A stretch of 64,000 nt of DNA from NCBI GenBank assembly GCA_021014325.1, contig CM037468.1, positions 124,001-188,000 of the forward strand, written 5' to 3'. A program made the position numbers and the translations under genes. Numbering within the stretch: position 1 is the first letter of the stretch; each line of letters opens with the position of its first letter. Positions 47,651 through 59,600 of the stretch are shown in pieces. This DNA comes from Plazaster borealis (lineage: Eukaryota; Echinodermata; Asteroidea; Forcipulatida; Labidiasteridae). The notes under the pieces were generated by a model. That model was given only the letters and a program-made list of their open reading frames with translations. It ran no database searches and had not been told where the DNA came from.

Positions 47651-48759
47651 GTATCGTAATACGAAGGTGGTTACACTTTAGACCAAACCAATCAGATAAT
47701 AGACTAAAAATACAGCCGTCTTAAAATAAAGTTGGGTACTTTAGTGGGCTGCCATGAAATAATTATGTCTTCACTTTCAATAATAAATGACGTGAATTAA
47801 GAAACTAACCTGTAACAATATGGGACTTTTTATGTAATGTCAATCAACCCAATTATTGAGACAAATAGTGGAATTATTTCAAGTGTTTGCTTTTATTGTA
47901 AAGATCTATCGAGCTAAATAGCAGTGTTTTCACAATTTTCCGAAAAACAAATTTGACAGTGAGATGGAAAAAGAGTATTCCAACCTCCCGAGCACTAAGA
48001 TATTCAACCAGGTCAGCTATAAGATGTGTACATATATAAATTTTGCTTTACACTGTGTAGGGAGAACAACTCAACAAGTATTTGCCTTGAAATAAATGGA
48101 CATAAAATTGCAGCAGCGTGTGACATTTCAGTCTTGTGCCCATTCCCAACGTACTTGATTGATCACCGACAGACAGCTAGGGTAGCCACGCGCTGCGTTC
48201 ACACCGCGGGACTCTGTGTGGCGATGAGGGGGTGGGAGGAAACCTAATTGCCGTAATCTATTCCTTCAATCTTATTACGGGTGTTAATGCCGGGGTGATC
48301 AGCATGCTTCTGATGTTATTGGGTCACTTAATGAGGGCTGACATGGCGAGCATTTGAAACTGGGCTGATCCAATTGAATATGCCCCCTCACACATACAGC
48401 CCTCTTAGGTTCACAAAGTTTTAAAGCGATAGCAGAGGACGCTTCTGTCTCAATAAAGCAATAAAATATCTGCTAGATCTCTGTCAATGTTAATCCAGGT
48501 AATGTTTGCATTTGAAATGTAACTGTCTGTGATCGATATTAAGTTTGAGGTGTCGGGAGAGAAGGACAGGGTAAACCAAGCTTGAAATCTTCAGATGAGA
48601 AAAATATTAAAGAGAAGTTAGCGAATTTTTAGTTAATAAAATTATAAGTTTATTCTGAAGCTCATCGGATAGAGTTCAAATCATTACCACATTTCTGTCT
48701 GTGGAGTTCCATCAAAGTCAGGGATATGGCATTTAAGACCTCCTCCCCTAAAAAAACCT
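47651..48759. other. No gene recognised; unique GC-richer patch
   Basis: About 48110-48370 is GC-richer and repeat-free, with CACGCGCTGCGTTCACACCGC and TGATGTTATTGGGTCACTTAATGAGG. It could be regulatory; nothing direct supports that. Confidence 0.3.
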
Positions 48760-48970
48760 AAATAAATGAATTAATAACTAAGTTTATAAAAAGCTAAATA
48801 ACTAAATAAATAACTAAATAAATGAATAAATTAATAACTAACTATAAATAACTATAAATAACTATAAATAAATAAACAAACAAACAAACACCCCAACACC
48901 CCCAACAAACACCCGAACAAACAAACAAACAAACAATAACTAACCAAATAAATAAATATATATATATTTA

Positions 48971-49013
<43 letters not shown>

Positions 49014-49082
49014 ATAGATAAAGAAAGAAAGAAATAAGAATAAAAATACCCCCCCCCCCAAAAAAAAAAAAAAAAAAAAAAT
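48760..49082. repeat. Low-complexity ATAA / AAAC / poly-C-poly-A block
   Basis: Successive TAAATAAC, (ACAA)n, (ATAA)n and (AAAG)n runs, then a poly-C run directly followed by a long poly-A run near 49050-49081. The Phe/Leu/Ile-rich minus-strand frames over it are simple-repeat translations. Confidence 0.93.
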
Positions 49083-50827
49083 GCGATTGAAATAAACCTG
49101 ATATGAGCAACATTATGTTGACGACATTTTCATAGGTTGTTGCATGTGTTTGTTGATAGCTATAGAATAGGAATGAAGTAACTCTTCCCGAATAAATCAA
49201 TATATTTTCCCTTTAACCATCTACAATTGGTACACCCAGAATATGCAATAATTGGAGTACAAACTGTGCAATTTAGTCATAATTATTATTATTGACCATT
49301 GAAATTGATGTCGGCAGGAATGCTACAACGATGAGACCCCCTATGAAGAAGCGTGTAATGAGAACAAGCAAGCGACTGCTGGTAGTCTGGCACCTGTTGT
49401 TTTTAGTCTGCATCGTTATGATAGCAAGGTGCATACACAAGAGGACAGTATGTATGGTACCCTATAGCTCTATGATGGTATGACACTCGCAGCGTGCGTT
49501 TGTCCCGAGGCAGAAGTTAAACCAATTTAGCTTGGATTTAGACCCTTCGATCCTACAGTCAAGTGACGTCGCGTGCCCTGCTTGTTGCATTCATTTAGCA
49601 ATCATTGTAGCATTCATTATTACTGACAAGTAGTCTACATAGCAGGGCCTGATCATTATTCCTCTCAGCCTCGGTTTCGTTATATTGATTCGTGTGGTGA
49701 GAAGACAAGATGGCGTTGTTGTGGTAAACGCAAACAGTCCATACTGAGGTTGTATCCGAATTGGCAGCTACGGATAGTGCTACGACTGTTGCTAAGGGTG
49801 TTGCTAAGGACGTCCCATACTTTAACGCATGATGATGAGGTGACCCAGTCGTAGCTGTAGCCGTTAATTCCTAACAGGAAAGTGTTGCATGTTGAATCAC
49901 TATATCGGCACCGTTCCTTATACTTCATCCATTAGTTACAGGGAATATTAATATTGCATGCCTGCTCATTCATATTCCCATTATAGACTCGGTCATAGAA
50001 GCTTCAACATCAGTGAGCAGAAACCATCGGAGCATTGCAGTAAACAGTTTTGTTTACCACATTATGGGCTCGTGAATTATTTAAGCAATCTTAATGGACA
50101 CTTCAGCACTGCTGTTAAAATAAACACCCCAGAGAATATTTTCAAACGTTGCGAATTTGAAATCTATAGACAAAACGATTCAGTAGGAAATGTTTGTTAT
50201 TGTAAGATTTAAGCCGTTTCTCATGAGGATTGGGATAATAATTGACGGATTTATTCCACAAATCTTCAGGGGAAATAACAACGACAACAGACTCTTTGAG
50301 ACATTTTCACAATGGGCACCCATTTGGTATTCAGGGAAGCTGACAAAGATTTCAGCTGATGAGTGATGAAGGTCTCATATAGACATCATTCTGAGACCAC
50401 AAAATTAATGTTTCATATGAGGTCACAATATTTGTTTCAAGACCCGATACTGCGTTTGATATAATAAATAATTTTTAAAAAACAGTTGTTTTCATTACAG
50501 ATTCTAGGTGCGACTTTTGGTAGATTTGACCCGAAAATTTTGATTTAAATTTTAAAAAGCTATGTTAATAAATTTGAGAAAGTTTTAAGATATTGCACGA
50601 AAACATCCGCCTATGATAAGTGGTAAAAACTAAAAATTAATTATGGTCGGAATCCCGATATCACGTCCATCAGCCATTATACAAACATGTTTGCATGTTA
50701 CATGTACTGTGGACATTGTCCGTGGCATAGGCGAGGATTTTGTATTTTCTTTGAAAAAGCCTCATCTGTCAAAATTCGTTCAGAGCAAAAGTTCTATTTT
50801 TTCCCGGCTAACATCGGGCCGAGCAAC
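49083..50827. other. No confirmed gene; one exon-like frame at 49292-49483
   Basis: A + frame encodes a basic start (KKRVMRTSKR) followed by a hydrophobic helix (about 49377-49426). A donor-like ACA|GTATGT lies at 49448. It could be the first coding exon of a membrane protein, but no partner exon was found. The rest of the stretch is unique AT-rich DNA. Confidence 0.25.
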
Positions 50828-51222
50828 TTTTAAGGCACTGAACACGTTTGGTAATTGTCAAAGACCAGTGTTCTCACTTGGTGTATTCCAACATATGCAT
50901 AAAATAACAAGCCTGTGAAAATTTGGGCTCAATTGGTCATCGAAGTTGCAAGAAAATGATGAAAGAAAAAACACCCTGGTTGTACAAATTTGTGTGCTTT
51001 CAGAAAGGAATAAAAACTCCTTGCAAGAAGTTTTTATTATTTTAGTGAGAAATTACCTCTTTCTTAAAAACTACGTTACTTCAGAGGGAGTCGTTTCCTA
51101 CAAATGTTTTATGCTATCAACAGCTCTCCGTTGCTTGTTACCAAGTAAGTTTTTATGCTAATATTTGTTTTGAGTCATTACTAAAACATAACTTATTATT
51201 ACCAAACGTACGATACCTTTAA
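50828..51222 (+). mobile_element. TTAA-type MITE, family A
   Basis: From TTTTAAGGCACTGAACACG to ACCAAACGTACGATACCTTTAA, with a small insertion (ACTAAAACATAACTTATT) just inside the right end. Confidence 0.88.
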
Positions 51223-51713
51223 GGCTCAAATACGCTGACAATAATCGCATGTGAGACGAAGTAAACTGAATGACGTGGGTGAACGATCGTGTTAAGGTAT
51301 TTTGAAAAATTGACTTCCTGGTGCAAAGAGACAATTGTAGCTGTATTTTAATTTGGTTGATTGCCATCTGCTTGGGTTTCGAAAGGTTCACAGCTATACA
51401 TTCACTCGGGATTTACCTACAGTTCCGTATTTTGTCTCCAAAACGGATATTCCATGGTCTTTGAGGTGTATTCGTTTAATGCCCCGAGGCTCAAATAAAC
51501 AGTTACAACACGCAGAATGCAAATTCAGAACGACAACGTGTACAGAGGGAATCAATTCCAGTATTAGATGCTCTGAGATGAACCAACGATATTGAACCCG
51601 ACGTTTCGACTGTTCTGGTTAAGTGTCTTCAAGAGATAACAACTGCATGCTTTACCGAGAAAAAAGTAATGTTTCGGCTTCCAGTTACTTTAAAGTTATT
51701 GTTAAAGGTATAC
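51223..51713. other. No gene recognised
   Basis: Unique sequence. CCCGACGTTTCGACTGTTCTGG near 51597 resembles a motif I have seen in dispersed retroelement ends, without further support. Confidence 0.3.
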
Positions 51714-52081
51714 TTAAAGGCATTGTACACGTTTGGTAATTGGAGCCTACCCCTGTGTGTTTCAAACCTATAGTTGATACCATAAAAATGACCTGTGAAC
51801 ATTTCATTTCAAAAGGTGGTAGCGTTTTTTGAGATATTGCCGAAAATCTGGAGCGTTTATGTCCACGCAGGAAGAATAATCTGCATTGGAGATTCCAATG
51901 TTTTGAAGATTCCAATGTTTTGGGGATAAAAAGTAATATATTTTTCCATAATCGCAGTGCTTCGAAGTGAAAAGATTCTTAAAATGCATTATACTATCCA
52001 AAGCTGCTGTACTTCTTATCAAGTAAGTTATTGCCATTAATTATCAGAGTCATTACCAAACGTGTACGATGCCTTTATTAA
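51714..52081 (-). mobile_element. TTAA-type MITE, family B
   Basis: TTAAAGGCATTGTACACG to CGTGTACGATGCCTTTA followed by TTAA. A local duplication of GATTCCAATGTTTTG is present near 51890-51920. Confidence 0.87.
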
Positions 52082-53086
52082 ACATATAGCCTATATTTAA
52101 AAACATTGACCTTTGTGGTACCATTATCTATTAATAAACGATGTTTCATTTCGCTTCTATATTCCCTATAGTATACGATGTTGATGCAAAATATATATAT
52201 ATATATTTATACATCTTATCAAAAAGTGACGTAGTGTGAAAAATGGTTCCCGCAGACGCCTGTATAATAACATCGTGTTATAGGTTCACTACTGCAGCCA
52301 TTACTGCTTCATTAATAAAAGAAAACCTTGGTCCCTTGATTATCAGATCAGACTGTAGAAAAAGGGGGCACCCGGACCACAATCGTAAGAAACGTCATTT
52401 GATATGAAAAGAAGGCATGAGTTAATAATGTCTCAGGGAGAATTGGGTCGTACAACGAAAGACCGTCGCGTTAATTCTCAAACAACCACGGTTTCAAAAA
52501 GAAAATTGTCCTCAAGGTTAGATAATAAGAGCAAAATAAAAGCAATATGTGACCGGAAATTTGTAGATTTCAGTAATTTTTTAAGTCCACTATTTTTTGT
52601 AAGCAGGAAGAGAGCAGCGAGGCCACTTTGATTCGTTTGCATCTGGAGCATAATTACCTTTTTTGGTAATTTGTTTCGTCTTTTGTAATTTTGTTCGGGT
52701 GTATTGCCTGTCTGAACGTTTTGTAAATATTTTTAGTGGCAGACTGAACCTTTTGGTTATATAGGAAAATGTTCATTTTCGTCCTCAGTCTTGCCTTTTT
52801 CCATATCTATTTAAGGTTTTATTGTTTCTCTTTTGTGTGTAAATTGTATTGAACTTGTGGAGAGAAATAAAATAATAATAATATCAATAATTACCTTGTC
52901 ATTTTTATTATTACTATTTTGCTATTAACATCATTATTTAAAAAGCTCTTAAACTTATGAGTGAAGCTCGATGAGCATAAACAAAATTGCAGATGGGGAT
53001 TGCAGTGTTTAAATTAGGCCTATTGCCATAAGATTGTAGCAATTATTTAGAGTATTCTTCAGGTTGGTTTCGAAACGAAATACAGG
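52082..53086. other. No recognised gene; Lys/Arg-rich frame plus AATAAA
   Basis: A (TA)n run at about 52191-52206. A basic 75-aa frame (52404-52631) is followed 236 bp later by AAATAAAATAATAATAAT. That arrangement is compatible with the 3' end of an old retrotransposed or LINE sequence, but I recognise no domain. Confidence 0.25.
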
Positions 53087-53335
53087 CACACTCTAAAAAC
53101 TTCCGGGTCTGAATTGACCCGGATCCGGGGGTTCCGGGGGCCTGACCCATTTCTGGGTCAGTATGACCCGGAGTCTATGTCAAAATGACCTAGAAATGGT
53201 TGAAAATAACGCAGTATCAGAGTTCAAATCATTTATTTGACCACTTTCTGGGTCAGCCTGACCCCGGAAAGGGGTCAGGCTGCGTACTTTGACCCTGAAT
53301 CCGGGTCGGTTCTGACCCCGGGGGTTTTATAGTCT
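53087..53335. mobile_element. Family F MITE (ACACTCTAAAAAC ends)
   Basis: 249 bp. Inverted ends CACACTCTAAAAACTTCCGG and CCGGGGGTTTTATAGTCT. Internally GGGTCAG/CTGACCC words recur at least eight times on both strands, giving a strongly self-complementary unit. Uncut reference for 47195-47650. Confidence 0.85.
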
Positions 53336-55179
53336 CAGGAAGACATCTCTCTTAGAATCAAAACAGTCCACATACAAATGTTGACTAATACAAAATTGAT
53401 AGATGAAGGAAATCACGTTTATTATATGAATATTTTGAAATATGGAAAGTAACATTATTTTTACAATATTATTTACAATATAGTAATGTAGAAATAAAAG
53501 GTGATTAGCAAAATATATTATTTTTTGTTTAATCTTCCTGAATCATAGTTCACAGTCAGTTGCTCAATTCAATTAATAATAATAAACCAGTAATAATAAT
53601 ACAGTGGTATAAAGTGTCTACCTCCTTCAGAAACACCAATCAAAAAATTCAAAGCAAAAAAAATGCACATTGTCACCTCTCTTAAAAAAAGATATATTAT
53701 GAATGGCAAAATAAAACAATGGTAGATATCCTTATTAATTTGCCTCAACCGAATTATTGGTTCAAAATGGTGTGAAGAATAATGGAAAACTATTCAATAT
53801 TATACAATTATAGTATTTTCATTAGATAATAATGCTTCAAAGTTATCAATCTGTAATAGATTTGAATAATCTATATATATATAATAATAAAAAAAACATT
53901 TTAAATAACAAGAAAGGTTATTAAAACCCTCCGAGCAGACATGGGAAATAATTTACATGCTGGATCCCAGGGGAGCACACGGGAGGCACGAGTGAATAAC
54001 TGTGTTTGAGGTGCACAATTCTTGCTCTAATGGTCTGAACAGATGAATAGATGTTCCCTGGACCCACACACTAAAGATTGAAGCATTCTGTAAAATGTAC
54101 ACATTGGTTCACTACTAATATTTTCAAAAAATAGTACATTTCGAAAGGATTAAGTTTTTGTGCACACATTAGGATTTTTGTGTGCACGTTATAATGGGAC
54201 CAAGCTTTCCCACACTATTTGTCAACCTCGGAGTATAATGAAAGAGGGGTGTTTAAAGGTAGTTAAAAACAAATGCGGAATTGATCCACACATTTTGTAG
54301 TTGTTAAAAAAAGTATGAAGCTGGTCCTCCCGCCTGCTCCCCGCGGCTGCTCGGAAGGTTTCAACCATTAAAATACGAGGGCTGCTTTGTTTTTTGGTTG
54401 GCAAAGCCTTTCCTTTATCAGTTCTTAAAAGAACTCCGAGGTTGAAATTCATTTACAAGCATTTCACAGAAGATACTTCGGTGAAGTTACGTTGTTTTAT
54501 TTTAGTATTGAGAGCTAGCGTAGAAAATGTTTATGAATGTTGACAAACTTTGCTGACCCTCTCTATAAAAACTAACTTTGTGCGATCTATGATCCTTTTG
54601 TGCAGTGGACTCATGCTATTTTTCTTAACCTTTATACATTTCATCCCCTAAGCCAAGCACTTATTTTTAAACACATCATACGCCAGTCCATTTTTTTAAT
54701 TTTTTTTTATCGCCCACTCGGTAGAATTCAAGGGCAAAACTCCAAAGAATTTTAATTTAGGAATATATTAGGTAGGCCCCTATCAAATACTCATTCCTCC
54801 CAACCAATATAGTGGACCATAGAGACTAACATTTGAAAGTGTTAAAAATATAATGTTTTCGAAGTAAAAATAGTAAGCGTCAAAAAATCATGCCCAGAGT
54901 CATGGAAAGTTAACAGAGGGCGCTGCGCAAATTTTACATGAAGTCCTGTATGTCCGATTTTCGCTGTTCACATTCGCTCACCGAATAAGCAAGATGGTGT
55001 TGCATATAAAAGGCGATGTTTTGAGAATACTTTTAAAACATTACAGACGTCAAAGGGCTTTTTACTTACAGGATGCCATGATGCCATTGGAACATGGTTA
55101 TCCTTAATTTGTTACGATTACGATTATATTTCTAGTTTAGCTTCCTCCGTTACTTTCAACGCCGCACTCAGTAGGCCCC
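53336..55179. other. No gene recognised
   Basis: Very AT-rich DNA with (AAT)n and (TA)n tracts between 53570 and 53900. The minus-strand 76-aa frame at 54222-54452 has no known motif. Confidence 0.4.
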
Positions 55180-55435
55180 ACACTGCAAACACTGGGGTGT
55201 TTAAATTGACACCATGGGTGTTGTCACATATAAATACCGTAGAGAGAATCAAAATTAAGCTCATAGGATGTAAAAATAACACCAATGTAACTGTTTTGCC
55301 AGAAATTATAATTATTTCAACACCCTATATGGTGTAAATTTTGAATATTTGTTTTTTTTGGGGGGGGTTCTTTCTTTTTTCTTTAATGTGACAAGACCCA
55401 TGGTGTCAATTTTAACACCCCAGTTTTTGCAGTGT
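55180..55435. mobile_element. Family E MITE, intact
   Basis: 256 bp with terminal repeats ACACTGCAAACACTGGGGTG and CACCCCAGTTTTTGCAGTGT. A G-rich run (TTTTTTTTGGGGGGGG) lies inside. Homologous to 44194-44427. Confidence 0.9.
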
Positions 55436-55794
55436 ACAAGCTACCGCATTTTGTTTTAGATTTCCTTATCAAGTTTTGTTTTCATTCCTTTCCGTTACAA
55501 ATCCGTATCTATGTTTTATATACATCGCCCGTTTCAGCATATCGGCCTGCCAGCAGACCTCTTTATACTAAAATTTGAAAGCACGTTTCTTCAAAGAGTA
55601 TGAAAACATTTAATACCCTGTAAATAAACGAATTGACATCAACAATCTCAGTTATCGATACATAGCACCCAATAGTCGAAGTAATTAGTATCGTTATAAA
55701 TCGTTAATGGTTTTGTTTGTTTGTTTGTTTGTTTGTTTTTTGATTAGTTGTTGTTATGTTTTGTTTTGTGTTTAAGCGTTACTTTCGAAGTGAG
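55436..55794. other. No gene recognised; (GTTT)n
   Basis: TTTGTTTGTTTGTTTGTTTG at about 55710-55740; otherwise unique AT-rich sequence. Confidence 0.45.
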
Positions 55795-56135
55795 GACCTA
55801 ATAACAAAAGAGGTCCACACAATGTAGTTACTTGAAGCACTTTGTGGACTTACATACGTCCACGCAGTTTTTTTGGTTACAGTGTTGAAGAACATGTTTT
55901 TTCACGTGCACAGAACAAAGGAATGTCCACAGAGTGTATGAAACACAGATGTGTGTGCTTAAGGGAGTGCCCTTGTGGGGTCTTTAATTACACAATGGAA
56001 CAATAGAGCCCACAAGGGGATTCTTTGTTCAACTTGGACCCCCACAAGGGAATTCTTTGTTCAACTTGGACCCCCACAAGGGAATTCTTTAGAAGAAGGG
56101 AATAATAGAACAACAATAGCAGGAACCCACAAGCT
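55795..56135 (-). mobile_element. Family H repeat, with internal tandem duplication
   Basis: Reverse-complement homologue of 20690-21005. The segment TTCTTTGTTCAACTTGGACC with its flanking CCCACAAGGG is tandemly repeated (period about 38 bp, 56015-56095), which the other copy lacks. It lies about 320 bp beyond the RET-like stop codon and may fall in its 3' UTR. Confidence 0.82.
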
Positions 56136-56453
56136 GGATCCATAAGGGTGTGTGAGTGGTGTTTTGTTTTGGGTTTTGTTTTTGTTTTTGATTTTTGGGG
56201 TTTTGTTTTTTAGGGGGGTTTGGGGGGAAGCAAACGATTCGTCAACTAAATTGTTACAGCTTGCTGTTTTTCTGCAACAGGTCATTAAAACAAATCCTTC
56301 AACAAGTTTCTTTGCATATCGTTTGTCTAACCATAAATCATTAATCAATTTGATACATTTTACCACAAATCTTCATGTCTTCTAATACACGCCAGGAATA
56401 ACTCCTGGTCAATCCCATCACGCATATTACCAACAGAGGGCGCTGTGTAGCGG
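56136..56453. other. 3' flank / possible 3' UTR of the RET-like gene
   Basis: T/G-rich sequence (TTTTGTTTTTGTTTTTG near 56165-56210) immediately downstream of the stop codon on the - strand. No clear poly(A) signal could be assigned. Confidence 0.4.
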
Positions 56454-56602
56454 TTACTCCTGGAACGTTCGGGTGGGCCCCAAGTTGGGCTCGCTAACTG
56501 TTTTACACAGATGATCCGTGAGGAAGTTTAGGTTGTTGTAGAGTTGACAAGAATCAATGTCTCCATAAAGAGGTCCACAGTCCACATCGGTTTCTTCAAC
56601 AA
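56454..56602 (-). CDS. ret: RET-like exon J: distal tail with PLYGD and LYNNL, stop
   Basis: 149 bp, phase 1 in, ending in TAA at 56454-56456. The acceptor is CATCTTCAG|TTGTTG. Acidic start, then two tyrosines nine residues apart. LYNNL fits the pTyr-x-Asn rule for GRB2 SH2 binding. PLYGD resembles the RET SHC-docking site (LYG). Functional roles are inferred from motif form only. Confidence 0.85.
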
Positions 56603-59600
56603 CTGAAGATGAAAAGGAAGATATTTACTGTTTATTTCTTCCCAGATTTCCAGATGTTTGCTTCTAGAATTAACCTATGGTATCTTCCCTATTCAACTAT
56701 GATTCATCTATGAAATACGGTCAATTGTTTACGTACTTATTTCCTTGAGTTCTTTCTCATACGGCTTCTCAAGACGCTCTTTCACAAGAGGCATGAGCTC
56801 CGTAGACTCTGGAGTAGGTATCTGCAGTAAGGGAGCTGCGCTGGACGTCTTGTCATCCTTGAGGGCGCTATTTGACAATTCCTTGTCTAAGCAATCACCG
56901 AAAGGTTCGCATGACAGATCGAGGTAGTCCTGGCAACAAGAACAAGGATTTGAAGAGATAAGATTATGACATAGACACTGCCCAAAGAATCAGTTTAGTC
57001 TAATTCATTTTTTAAAACTTCTTCAGATGGTAAAATAAAACATGGTTTTACTGAAAATCTCCAATGCGGATTATCATGGTTGGGGGGAAACTCTCCTCTC
57101 ACAACTGAAGTCAAGAAAGCTTCAAACCAAAGTACCAGACAAGGCTCATAATTAATGTAATACTCATCTATAGTGGCGTACGTTTTAACACAGTTTGCCT
57201 TCGTTAACAGATAGGGAGATATCAAATAAGGAAATACAATGGTAAGAACTCTTTATAGGGACACATGAAACAGCGAGATACAATGGTATGAACTCGTTAT
57301 AAGAAAAATATACAATGGTATGAACTCGTTATAGGGACATATCAAATAGGGAAATACAATGCTACCTCGTTACAGGGGAATATCAAATACATACAATGGT
57401 ATGAACTCGTTAGAGGGAAATATCAAACAGGGAAATACAATGGTATGACCTCGTTTTATGGATATATCAAATAGGGAAATAAAATGGTATGAACTCGTTA
57501 TATGGACATATCAAATAGGGATATACAATGGTATGAACTCGTTATGGGGAAATATCAAATAGGGAAATACAATGGTATGAACTCGTTATAGGGACACATT
57601 AAATAGCGAAATACAATGGTATAAACGCGTTTTAAGGAATTGAAGAAAAAAAAGGATATACAATGGTATGAACTCGTTATAGGGAAAAATTAAATAGGAA
57701 AATACAATGGAATGAACTCGTTATACGGAAATATCAAATAGGGAAATACAATGGTATAAACTCGTTATATGGACATATCAAATATGGATATACAATTGTA
57801 TGAACTCGATATACGGACATAGGGAAATACATGAACTCGTTATAAGGAAATATCAAATAGGGAAATGCAATGGTGTGACCTCGTTTTATGGAAATATCAA
57901 ATAGGAATATACAATTGTATGAACTCGTTATAGGGACATATTAAATACATACAATGGTATGAACTCGTTATTGGGAAATATCAAATTTCGAAGAATAAAA
58001 ATACAGATTTTGGAGCGTAGGCTAATCCCGGGGAATAAACTTACAGCATTAATCTCCATAATTCTCTCTAACATGACGCCCACCATATTGAAGTCTGGTC
58101 GGTCGTTTGGATCGCTTTGCCAACACTTTTGCATGATCGCGTATCTGAAAATCATTGACCAAAAAACATTACAAACATTACATCTAGAAGACCAGCAGTG
58201 TAGCTGCAGTGTTATCAAACTGATGAAACATCGTGATTAAACATTACATCAAGCAGACAAGCAGTGTAACTAAAGTGTTATCAAACTGATGAAACATCAT
58301 GATAAAACATTACATCTAGAAGACCAGCAGTGTAACTAAAGTGTTATCAAACTGATGAAACATCATGATAAAACATTACATCTAGAAGACCAGCAGTGTA
58401 ACTAAAGTGTTATTAAACTGATGAAACAGTATGACAATGAAAGTAAGGGTTGTTTGAAATGAAGACAAGACTTGTTTCACCACACTACATCAACTTATAA
58501 AATGTTGTTATCGTTAAGTTACTAAACAAGGTAACTAAAAAGAGAAGTTATAATTTGCTTAACAAACGCAAAAAAGGGCAAATGACATGCTCACAATTCA
58601 TCTGCGCATCCATCTGGGCGTTCCAGTCGATATCCTTCCCTAAGCATCTGACACAATTTATGTGACATCATACCGGGATAAGGCATGGCACCCATCGTCA
58701 CAATCTCCCAAAATAAGACTCCGAAAGACCATCTGAGTAAAAAGGAAAACAACATCAACATATGATACATTGAGGGCGCCCTTTACAGAACAAAGTTGCA
58801 TATCGACGGTGAGGACTGTTTGAGTGAAAATTACATTCAGTCATATACGGTTATAATTTGACTTCTTCTTACTTAATTCAAGTTCAAAGTAGTTAGTGAA
58901 AGGTGTTTTTCGCACTGGATCTGGTGTGAGGTTATAGATAAACAAAATTGCAAAGTTTATTTTTAAAAATGGCTATTTGAACGGAAAATGCAAACTCAAA
59001 TACAGTCATAAACTTACATGTCGGTCTTCGACGTGTATATGTTATCAAATAGTGACTCCGGTGCCATCCACTTCATTGGAATACGGCTCTGAAAAGATAA
59101 CACAGAACAAACAAATTAATGGAAAGTCAAAGAAGTTCATTCTAATATTAAACGAGTATTAGTAATAATAGCTCAACCAATTATTGTTTTTTATAGTCCC
59201 GAATGTTTACCATACCATGGAAGACATACATTTGAATTCCCTTTTTGACAGATAATAATTTATAAAAGAACTTTGCACAAAAAGAAGAATGCTTTTACTG
59301 ACCTTACTCGTCTTGATGTAAGCACCGTTTTCATAAGTGTCTCTTGCGAGTCCGAAATCGGACACTTTGATGACCAGACCATCCGTGACAAGAATATTCC
59401 TAGCAGCCAAGTCTCTGTGAACGAGCTGAACGGTGAACCAAAAACAATAATTTAAAACCTTTAAGTGAGGGAGTAACCCCGGGAATTACACAAATGCAGG
59501 AAGATTCAACTAGTTACTGCCTCCCCAGTGAGCCAAAGAGTTTGATTGACAGAAGCTAGCACAGGCTGTCAGTAAGCCATCTAGAAGCCTGGTGCAACAA

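Noticed and set aside
48955..49082. Direct repeats that could suggest a CRISPR-like array
   Set aside because: These are simple-sequence repeats without unique spacers, in eukaryotic DNA.
48852..49200. Hydrophobic minus-strand frames (Phe/Leu/Ile/Tyr repeats)
   Set aside because: Translation of ATAA/ACAA simple repeats and poly-A.
59207..59302. Extension of the exon E frame past its end
   Set aside because: The frame stays open past TSK for a short distance, but the GTCAGT donor at 59302 and the in-frame join to the RIPMKWM exon show it is intron.
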